Assembly: GCA_004553405.1 (NCBI GenBank)
Contig: SFLO01000001.1
Location: 1 to 19,880, forward strand
DNA: 19,880 nucleotides
Direction of reading: 5' to 3'
Origin: Coriobacteriaceae bacterium
GTDB taxonomy: Bacteria; Actinomycetota; Coriobacteriia; Coriobacteriales; QAMH01
Shown one piece after another: positions 14,612 through 19,880 of this stretch (position 1 is the stretch's first letter; every line of letters begins with the position of its first letter). Both the position numbers and the translations under genes were made by a program. A model generated the notes under the pieces. That model was not told the origin of the DNA. It ran no database searches and was given only the letters and a program-made list of their open reading frames with translations.

Positions 14612-15841
14612 CTAGAGCTCGACCTTCATGCCGTCACGGGCGATGACCACGCGGCCGCCGAACTGCGCCACGTACTCCTCCAGCAGCTCCTCGGCGTTTT
14701 CCTCGGGGCGGCAGATGTGCGGAGCGAAGTGCGTGAGGTAGATGGTGCCGGCTCCCAGCTCCATGCCCTCCTCGACGGTCTGGCGGACGCTGTGGTGGTT
14801 CTGGGAGTGGCTCGCCCCTTCTGCCAAGAAGGTGGCGTCCATGATCAGGTTGTCCACACCCGCCAGCAGCTCGCGCACCTCGGGCTTGAGGGCGGCGGTG
14901 TCCGGGGCGTAGAAGGTGCGCTTGCCGCTGGGGCTCGTGATGAGGTAGCCGAAGCAGCCCGGGCAGTGCTCGACCGGCACCGCCTGGATGCTCAGGCCGT
15001 CAACCTCGCGGACCTCCCACTCCTCCATCGGGTCGCAGTCGAAGCAGTCGTCCATGTAGTGGAACTCCCTCAGGGCCTCCCCCATGGCATAGACGCTCGC
15101 ATGGAAGGGCAGGGCGCTCTCGCGGTAGAGGCGCACCAGGTACTCGAGCTCGCCAAAGCCGCCCAGGTGGTCGTAGTGCGCGTGGGTGAGGAAGACGTGG
15201 TCGAGGTCGCTCACGTCCTCGCGGATAAGCTGGTGGCGCACGTCGGGCGGGGTGTCGACGAGGATGGTGCTGTTGCCCTGGATGAGCACGCCGCTGCAGC
15301 CGCGGCGCAGGCTCGGGTCCTTTCGGGCGGCCTCGCAGGCCTTGCAGTGACAGAAGAACGCGGGCACGCCGCAGCCGCTGGTGGTCCCCAGGAAGGTGAG
15401 GGTGTGCTTGGGCGGCACGCTGCGGAAGGGCTGGGCCCCGCAGGTATCCCTGCCAGGGCAGACGTCGCACTCGTGGCGTTGCTCGTAGGCCATCTCGTCC
15501 CAGCTGCAGCGCTGCATGCCGCAGGCGTCGTAGAAGCCCGCGCAGTAGCCCTCTGCCACCAGGCGCAGGTCGGGGTGCAGCTTGAGTGCGTCCTTCATGA
15601 GGGCGCGCCCCACCCCCGTTCCGCGCACAGAGTCGAAGACCACCACGGGACGCACGTACCAGGCGCCGTCGGAGAGCTCCTCGCAGCGCAGCGCGCCGAG
15701 CATGATGTTGTCGGGCGTGATGGCGACCCTGATCCCCTTGGGGACCTCCACCGTGCCCATGCCCTGTTCCTCGAAGAGCTGGCGGATCAGCGGCATGTCG
15801 GCCAGGGTTGCGTTGCGGATGTGCCAAGCCGGGGTGATCAT
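14612..15841 (-). CDS. GNAT-like domain fused to PhnP-type metallo-beta-lactamase domain
   Basis: This 409-residue cytoplasmic protein joins two domains. Residues about 6-120 look like a GNAT acyltransferase: AWHIRNATLADMPLIRQLF opening, a VFDSVRGTGVGRALM segment with the R-x-x-G-x-G acetyl-CoA loop (74-79), and a C-terminal GFYDACGMQ turn. A Cys-rich joint (C125, C128, C134) follows. Residues about 145-409 are a metallo-beta-lactamase hydrolase of the PhnP/PqqB-like group: LTFLGTTSGCGVP, a CHCKAC cluster (164-169), the metal motif THAHYDHLGG (H220, H222, D224, H225), a later metal-binding Asp in YAPDTAAL, and LTHFAPH. PhnP-like enzymes hydrolyse cyclic phosphodiesters; the substrate here is unknown. 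GAGGAGG precedes ATG at 15841; a longer in-frame extension is Arg/Pro-rich and overlaps the upstream gene, so it was rejected. It appears to be the last gene of the redox cluster. Confidence 0.87.
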   Translation of the reverse strand: MITPAWHIRNATLADMPLIRQLFEEQGMGTVEVPKGIRVAITPDNIMLGALRCEELSDGAWYVRPVVVFDSVRGTGVGRALMKDALKLHPDLRLVAEGYCAGFYDACGMQRCSWDEMAYEQRHECDVCPGRDTCGAQPFRSVPPKHTLTFLGTTSGCGVPAFFCHCKACEAARKDPSLRRGCSGVLIQGNSTILVDTPPDVRHQLIREDVSDLDHVFLTHAHYDHLGGFGELEYLVRLYRESALPFHASVYAMGEALREFHYMDDCFDCDPMEEWEVREVDGLSIQAVPVEHCPGCFGYLITSPSGKRTFYAPDTAALKPEVRELLAGVDNLIMDATFLAEGASHSQNHHSVRQTVEEGMELGAGTIYLTHFAPHICRPEENAEELLEEYVAQFGGRVVIARDGMKVEL

Positions 15842-15882
15842 GGTTCCTCCTCTGGTTGCGGCGCGCCTCAGGTGCCGGCGGC

Positions 15883-16389
15883 CTAGGCCTCGTCTGCCTC
15901 GAAGCGGCCGAACGCGCTCCTGCCCTCCATGAGCAGGGGCGCCCCTCCCGCCGTCTGGGCGATCAGTGTGCGGCCCACGAAGAGCTGGTGGTCGCCGTAG
16001 ACGGGCATGTCCAGCAGCTCGCACTCGATCCAGCTCACCGCCTGGGCGATGCGCACCGCTTCGATGCGCTCGCAGGGCAGCGCTTCCAGCCCCGCCGCCT
16101 CAAAGCGCTCGGGCTGGTCCTCCCCCTTCCTCCCACAGGCCAGGGCGATGTCGCGGGCGCCAGCGGGCAGCACGCTCACGCAAAAGCAGCCGCTCTCCGC
16201 GATAGCGCGTGCCGTGCGGCCGCCCGGCCTCAGGCTCGCGCCGATCAGGCTGGGCTCGTGGCTCAGCGGGTTGACCCAGGCGCAGGTGGCCACGCACTCC
16301 CCTTGGGCGTCGCGGGCGGTGAGCAGGCACAGGGTGGTGGGCGTCAGCAGGGTCGCGATCTGGGCGCCCTCAAGCTCCCTCAGCTCCAC
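15883..16389 (-). CDS. Flavin reductase-like / flavoredoxin-family protein
   Basis: This 168-residue protein matches the FMN-binding split-barrel of flavin reductase-like proteins: an early strand IATLLTPTTLCLLTARDAQGECVATCAWVNPLSHEP (the first part contacts FMN phosphate), SLIGASLRPGGRTARAIAESGCFCVSVLP with the N-terminal Thr/Arg region, and a final VGRTLIA strand. Such proteins reduce free flavin or act as flavoredoxin-like electron carriers; they usually dimerise and work in the cytoplasm. It begins at GTG with AAGGAG six bases upstream, 12 bases after the ferredoxin-DUF169 gene, which suggests the two are made together. Its real partner is unknown. Confidence 0.88.
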   Translation of the reverse strand: MELRELEGAQIATLLTPTTLCLLTARDAQGECVATCAWVNPLSHEPSLIGASLRPGGRTARAIAESGCFCVSVLPAGARDIALACGRKGEDQPERFEAAGLEALPCERIEAVRIAQAVSWIECELLDMPVYGDHQLFVGRTLIAQTAGGAPLLMEGRSAFGRFEADEA

Positions 16390-16401
16390 AGGCAGCTCCT
16401 T

Positions 16402-17376
16402 CTACATGATGGGCTCGACGTAGATCTTGTTGCGCGAGTCCGGGATGGTCTTCTTGGCAAGCTCCGTGGCGCCGGCGGCGATGGTGGCGAGCCTGCTGGT
16501 GGGCACGCCCATCCACATCATATCCTCGCCCACGTCCGTGGCGGCGCGGCAGCCGTAGCAGCCGAAGGTGATGTTGGGCTGGTCGTCGCGCAGGGGGATG
16601 AGGACGGCCTCCACACACATGGAGTTGAAGCCGCTGGCATGGAAGTCGTGGCGGTGCCCGTCGTAGTAGCTCATGGACATGCTCAGCCACATCATCTGCT
16701 CGGGGGTGCCGGTGAAGACGACGACCTCCGGGTCGCGCGGGGTCTTGGCCAGGGGCGTCACCATGGTGGCCCTGCGCGAGTTGGGCGGGAACACCGGGCG
16801 CTCGGCCACCATCTTGGCGGCTGCCTCGGCGTTGACCACCTTGTGGAAGAGCACGTAGATCTCTCCCGTAGCGAGCTTTTCTGGGACGCCCGTCATGCCG
16901 AAGATCGAGGTGCCGTCCGGGCAGGAGTGCCTGAAGGGCGGCTGCAGGATGCAGGCACCGCGGCGCGCCGCCATCATCGCCTGGCAAAAGCGCAGGTTCT
17001 CGGCCGGGATGGGGCACTGGGGCAGCGGCTCGTCCTTCTCGATGAGGCTCACCGCAACGGGCTGCCAGCGCAGGCCGAGCTTCTCCATGATGATGCGTTG
17101 GTACTCGGCGTACTGCGCCTGCTTCTCTGCCGAGATGGGCTCGGCGCGCTCCTCGTCTGCCAGGGCAGCGTCGAAGCTGGCGTTGCCCAGGGGCTCGATG
17201 CGGATGGAGCGGGTGGGGCAGTTGCCAGAACAGGTGGTGCATCCCACGCAGGCGTCCGGGTTCACGGCCACGGGCACGCCGTCGCGCATCTCGAGCACAT
17301 AGCAGGGGCAGAAGGCGGCACACAGCCCGCAGTGGGCGCAGCGCTCGCTGTCATGGGAAAACTTGTAGTCGGCCAC
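16402..17376 (-). CDS. Ferredoxin-DUF169 (COG2043) fusion protein
   Basis: This 324-residue soluble protein has an N-terminal double [4Fe-4S] ferredoxin domain (about 1-62) with Cys 13/16/19/23 and Cys 43/46/49/53, then a linker with a helix, and a C-terminal DUF169 domain (about 92-324). The DUF169 part shows LGLRWQPVAVSL, FCQAMMAARRGACILQPPFRHSCPDG, EVVVFTGTPEQMM and ITFGCYGCRAATD; several Cys are conserved-looking. DUF169 proteins occur in many anaerobic archaea and bacteria, and their biochemical role is not known to me. The Fe-S domain indicates electron transfer. It starts at GTG with AAGGAGA upstream, nine bases after the radical SAM gene, so the two are probably functionally linked. 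Confidence 0.88.
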   Translation of the reverse strand: MADYKFSHDSERCAHCGLCAAFCPCYVLEMRDGVPVAVNPDACVGCTTCSGNCPTRSIRIEPLGNASFDAALADEERAEPISAEKQAQYAEYQRIIMEKLGLRWQPVAVSLIEKDEPLPQCPIPAENLRFCQAMMAARRGACILQPPFRHSCPDGTSIFGMTGVPEKLATGEIYVLFHKVVNAEAAAKMVAERPVFPPNSRRATMVTPLAKTPRDPEVVVFTGTPEQMMWLSMSMSYYDGHRHDFHASGFNSMCVEAVLIPLRDDQPNITFGCYGCRAATDVGEDMMWMGVPTSRLATIAAGATELAKKTIPDSRNKIYVEPIM

Positions 17377-17385
17377 GGGCTCTCC

Positions 17386-18693
17386 TTACTCGGTAGGGCC
17401 GGTTCCCCACATCTCGTAGATGCGCTCTCCGGCGGTGTTGGTCATCTGGTAGCTGCAGAAGGGGATCACGCGGCCGTCCTTCATGGCGACGGTCATGGAG
17501 CACTCCCTCATGCGCTCGACGGTGGCGCTCATGGCGTCCATGTAGTTCATGATGATGACGCTCACGCCGTGGAAGAGGTTGACGCCCTTCTTATAGAGGA
17601 TGTCGGGCAGCACCGAGCCCTGGGGGCTGGTGGGGTCGAAGAGCTCCAGGTACTCCTCCCTGCTCAGGCCGCGGGTGGCCGGGATGTAGGTGCTGGGGTC
17701 GTCCGGGTTGGGCATGAGGAAGGTGCCCGTGTCGCACAGCGGGTCGCTGCAGCCCAGGGGCATGATGTCGGCCACCTGGATGAGGCCGCCGGTCTGCTCC
17801 GGCAAGGAGAAGATCGTGTCTCCGGCGGTGTAGGGAGCGTAGTCGCTGGGCTCGAAGCGCCCGCTGGTGAAGGCGGGCTGCAAGGCGACGCCGATGACGA
17901 CGTCGGAGTTCTTCCAGGCGAAGTCGATGACCTCGCCCACGCGGTCGTCGTTGACGCCCTTGACGATGGTCATGCACACGACCACCTGGATGCCCACGCG
18001 GCGGCAGTTCTCGATGCAGGCGAGCTTGTCCTCGAGCATGGCGCGGCCGCAGATGCTCTCGTAGGGGGCCTCGTCGATGCCGTCGAAGCTCAGGTAGACG
18101 CCGGTGATGCCGGCCTCGACCAGGCGCATGAGGTAGTCCTCGCTGCGGCCGATGACGATGCCGTTGGTGTTGATCTCGATCCCGGTGAAGCCGTAGCTGC
18201 GCGCCATGGCCACGATCTCGGGGAGGTCGCGGCGCACCGTGGGCTCGCCGCCGGTGATCTGCAGGCCGGTTTCGGGGCCCACCTTCTGGGCCAGCGTCGC
18301 CACCAGGCCCTCGATCTCCTCGAAGCTGATGCCGTCTGTGGGGAAGTCCGCGCTCATGAAGCACACGGGGCACTTGGCGTTGCAGCGGCGGGTGACCTCG
18401 ATCTCCACCAGGGTGCCCCTGCGGGTGTGGCGGGCGCACAGGCCGCAGCTCTTGCAGCAGGCGCCCTCGATGGGGTACTCGCGCCACTTGGGGGCGGTGG
18501 GCTCGGTGTGCATGCTGCGCAGCCAGTTGTAGTGCTCTTTGTCCGGCCAGACGTAGGTGACGGTCTCGCCGTGCTCGGGGCAGCTGCGCTCCATCCAAAC
18601 CTTGCCCTCGGCGTCTGCATAGACCTCCGCGGGGAGGGTCTCCAGGCAGTGGGGGCACAGGGCGTGCACCTTGTGAAGCAGCTCTTTGCTCAT
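17386..18693 (-). CDS. Radical SAM protein of the MJ0619 (pterin methylase)/TrsS-like group
   Basis: This 435-residue protein cleaves AdoMet reductively via the [4Fe-4S] motif CNAKCPVC (Cys 104/108/111), with the AdoMet-contact segment ITGGEPTVR (147-155). Before the core lies a Cys-rich N-terminal domain: CPHC (13-16), SCPEHGE (Cys38) and CCKSCGLC (79-86), as in MJ0619-type proteins. MJ0619 in Methanocaldococcus methylates dihydro-hydroxymethylpterin during methanopterin biosynthesis. After the barrel come CSDPLC (315-320), Cys398 and PFCSYQ (411-416), which may bind a second cluster or substrate. Bacterial relatives with this N-terminus include selenoprotein-associated TrsS-type genes. The substrate here is unknown. 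ATG at 18693 has GGAGAG just before it; a longer frame runs into a hairpin region. It follows the DUF2064 gene by an 81-base gap. Confidence 0.85.
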   Translation of the reverse strand: MSKELLHKVHALCPHCLETLPAEVYADAEGKVWMERSCPEHGETVTYVWPDKEHYNWLRSMHTEPTAPKWREYPIEGACCKSCGLCARHTRRGTLVEIEVTRRCNAKCPVCFMSADFPTDGISFEEIEGLVATLAQKVGPETGLQITGGEPTVRRDLPEIVAMARSYGFTGIEINTNGIVIGRSEDYLMRLVEAGITGVYLSFDGIDEAPYESICGRAMLEDKLACIENCRRVGIQVVVCMTIVKGVNDDRVGEVIDFAWKNSDVVIGVALQPAFTSGRFEPSDYAPYTAGDTIFSLPEQTGGLIQVADIMPLGCSDPLCDTGTFLMPNPDDPSTYIPATRGLSREEYLELFDPTSPQGSVLPDILYKKGVNLFHGVSVIIMNYMDAMSATVERMRECSMTVAMKDGRVIPFCSYQMTNTAGERIYEMWGTGPTE

Positions 18694-18714
18694 GTTCTCT
18701 CCGTTATCAATGCA

Positions 18715-18751
18715 GATGGGACAAGCCGGGCCCGGCCCGGTTTGCCCCATC
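18715..18751 (-). promoter_or_regulatory. Long GC-rich hairpin between DUF2064 and radical SAM genes
   Basis: The 37 bases fold into a nearly perfect 18-bp stem: GATGGG at 18715-18720 pairs with the outer CCCATC ending at 18751, CAA with TTG inside it, and CCGGGCC with GGCCCGG at the tip. There is one G-U wobble and one mismatch. A smaller hairpin, AGCGCG (18753-18758) with CGCGCT (18765-18770), lies next to it toward the DUF2064 stop. No T-run follows on the minus strand, so it may set a processing site, partial termination or mRNA stability between two operon genes. Confidence 0.55.
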
Positions 18752-18774
18752 GAGCGCGCTTCTCCGCGCTGGTC

Positions 18775-19701
18775 CTACTTGATGTGACCCTCGGTCTCCT
18801 CGACGGGGAAGGCCGGGGACTCCTCGCCGGTTGCCTCGTCGTCATCGAAGTACTGGCGCGGGTCGTGGTTGGTGTTGGGCGGCGCGACGGGGCGCAGGCC
18901 GATGGCGTCTGCCCAGTCGAGGATGCGGCGCGGCACGTAGATGCCGGTCTGGAACTTGGCGGACTCCCTCAGGGCCCTGGCGCAGCTCAGGCAGTGCGCG
19001 AGATCCTCGATCTCGTCGACGTCTGCGACGGGAGCCAGGTAAGCGCTGGGGATCTCCTTAGCCGTGAGCTTCTCGTAGTAGCCGTCCAGCGCGGGGCGGC
19101 CGTCCATGTTGTAGTAGATGCCCTGGTGGTCGATGGGCGTGTCGAAGCTAAAGCCCACCAGGGAGGTGCCGCACTCCTGGCAGGGGGCGCAGACGAAGCC
19201 CGGCGTGCCCACGACCTCGCTGTAGTACTGCAGCCACTGGAAGGCCTGGGTCACATGGGCGCGGGGCAGGGTGGGGATGTCCGCGCCGATGGAGACGATG
19301 GCCTCGTAGCCCTGGTCGAAGATCTCCTGGAAGGCCATGTCGAAGTGGTCGTCGAAGGTTGCACCGCGGTCGCTCATGTAGTGGATTTCGCGCGGCCAGC
19401 CGGGAACCTGCTCGATGGTCTCCCTCATCAGCTCGACGTTCTTGGCGGGGGTGGTGGAGATGAAGAGGTCGTAGCTGCGCTTGGGCGCGCCGGGGTTGGC
19501 CTCAAGCTCCTGGCGGTTGAGCGCGTCGAGGTCGTCCATGCACCACATGGCCAGCTCGGTCACATCCCACAGGCTGCGCTTGAAGAACTGCGCTGCCTGC
19601 TCGGGGGTGAAGGCGCCGCCGCGCTCGCGGGTGAGGCGGGTCTTGACCAAGCCGGGGATGGGCGGCTTGCTGAAAATAAGGATCGCGTACTTCTTCTCCA
19701 C
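18775..19701 (-). CDS. DUF2064 / CofC-like transferase (rSAM-associated transferase 1 type)
   Basis: This 308-residue protein has a GT-A nucleotidyl- or glycosyltransferase-like core. YAILIFSKPPIPGLVKTRL (5-23) matches the nucleotide-binding start of the family that includes CofC-like proteins and DUF2064, and GADIPTL (139-145) corresponds to the metal-binding 'SDxP' loop. VADVDEIEDL (225-234) matches the family 'DVDTxxDL' end. Family members are usually about 200-230 residues; this one has an insert (about 50-75), an unusual CAPCQEC (171-177) and a ~55-residue acidic C-terminal extension. DUF2064 proteins often accompany radical SAM genes, and one is next here. The GTG start has GAGGAT upstream, four bases after the oxidoreductase stop, indicating translational coupling. 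The transferred group is unknown. Confidence 0.82.
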   Translation of the reverse strand: MEKKYAILIFSKPPIPGLVKTRLTRERGGAFTPEQAAQFFKRSLWDVTELAMWCMDDLDALNRQELEANPGAPKRSYDLFISTTPAKNVELMRETIEQVPGWPREIHYMSDRGATFDDHFDMAFQEIFDQGYEAIVSIGADIPTLPRAHVTQAFQWLQYYSEVVGTPGFVCAPCQECGTSLVGFSFDTPIDHQGIYYNMDGRPALDGYYEKLTAKEIPSAYLAPVADVDEIEDLAHCLSCARALRESAKFQTGIYVPRRILDWADAIGLRPVAPPNTNHDPRQYFDDDEATGEESPAFPVEETEGHIK

Positions 19702-19705
19702 GGAT

Positions 19706-19880
19706 CTATCCTCTCTTCTTCCTGATACGGCAGGGAATGCCGTTGTAAATCCACGTCCCGATCAAGGGCTCGGGCTCCATGTCCACCGTGCCCCTGGTGA
19801 GCAGGTTGACGTTGTTCTCGAAGCACCCGGAGAAGCCGGGGGAGCCCACATCCTTCTCAGGGTACCACCAACCGTACTCG
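19706..19880 (-). CDS. C-terminal fragment of a molybdopterin (bis-MGD) oxidoreductase
   Basis: The reading frame is open to the window edge and has no start here, so only the last 57 residues are visible. They read EYGWWYPEKD, then GCFENNVNLLT, then LIGTWIYNGIPCRIRKK. The 'GWWYPE' and 'N-N-LT' motifs near the C-terminus and the closing 'W-N-PCRI-KK' strand are typical of the cofactor-binding C-terminal domain of DMSO-reductase-family enzymes of anaerobes, which hold Mo or W. The substrate cannot be told from this piece. The gene ends with TAG four bases before the GTG of the DUF2064 gene, so the two are probably co-translated. Confidence 0.65.
   Translation of the reverse strand, partial: EYGWWYPEKDVGSPGFSGCFENNVNLLTRGTVDMEPEPLIGTWIYNGIPCRIRKKRG

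Noticed and set aside
15842..16024. N-terminal extension of the GNAT-MBL protein by 61 residues
   Set aside because: It overlaps the flavin reductase-like gene and is Arg/Gly-rich; GAGGAGG precedes the ATG at 15841.
15856..19725. Very long plus-strand open frame (1289 codons) opposite the redox cluster
   Set aside because: It lies antisense to five well-supported genes. The composition (repeated Val, Asp, His, Gly, Ala) is that of the complement of G+C-rich codons, so it is not a protein gene.
19560..19826. Minus-strand open frame spanning the DUF2064 start and the window end
   Set aside because: It is out of frame with both the DUF2064 gene and the oxidoreductase C-terminus, which have motifs; its Arg/Ser/Pro composition is shadow-like.

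Overview
The window is about 65% G+C and almost every gene lies on the minus strand in tight, co-directional runs. The gene content suggests an anaerobic actinobacterium of class Coriobacteriia, probably the Eggerthellales: PilM/N/O-type pilus genes beside lipoproteins, a split cobalamin methionine synthase, many ferredoxin-type proteins and a molybdopterin oxidoreductase. This assignment is inference from gene content, not from a marker gene. No rRNA, tRNA, CRISPR array, transposase or phage gene was seen, and no stretch over 300 bases lacks a gene.

Layout from left to right. (1) 1-356 (+) is the C-terminal end of a secreted, fibronectin-III-like protein. It faces, across a short repeat and hairpin region, a five-gene minus-strand run: alanine-type aminotransferase, glutaredoxin-like protein, low-molecular-weight phosphatase, D-aminoacyl-tRNA deacylase, and a lipoprotein with a possible nuclease-fold domain (522-3434). 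(2) 3511-7252 (-) is a compact type IV pilus locus: prepilin-like protein, prepilin peptidase PilD, then PilM, PilN and PilO, with no ATPase or platform gene in view. (3) 7267-12833 (-) is a one-carbon module: a four-cluster iron-sulfur protein, MetF, a separate methionine synthase activation protein, and a MetH that lacks its own activation domain. (4) 12951-14099 (+) is a CmpB-type membrane protein. It is divergent from the iron-sulfur gene and convergent with a small four-TM membrane protein (14105-14518). (5) 14612-19880 (-) is a redox and cofactor cluster: the C-terminus of a molybdopterin oxidoreductase, a DUF2064/CofC-like transferase, an MJ0619-like radical SAM protein, a ferredoxin-DUF169 protein, a flavin reductase-like protein, and a GNAT-metallo-beta-lactamase fusion.

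The most interesting region is (5). Pterin-type radical SAM chemistry, a nucleotidyl- or glycosyltransferase-like protein and an uncharacterised DUF169 redox protein follow a Mo/W enzyme with gaps of only a few bases, apart from one gap that holds a long GC-rich hairpin. A working hypothesis is that these genes make or install a modified pterin, or another small modified cofactor, for the oxidoreductase. Region (3) is the second point of interest: the four-cluster protein next to metF could supply electrons to methylenetetrahydrofolate reductase.

TAG is the stop codon of 17 of the 23 genes, which is unusual for a G+C-rich genome.
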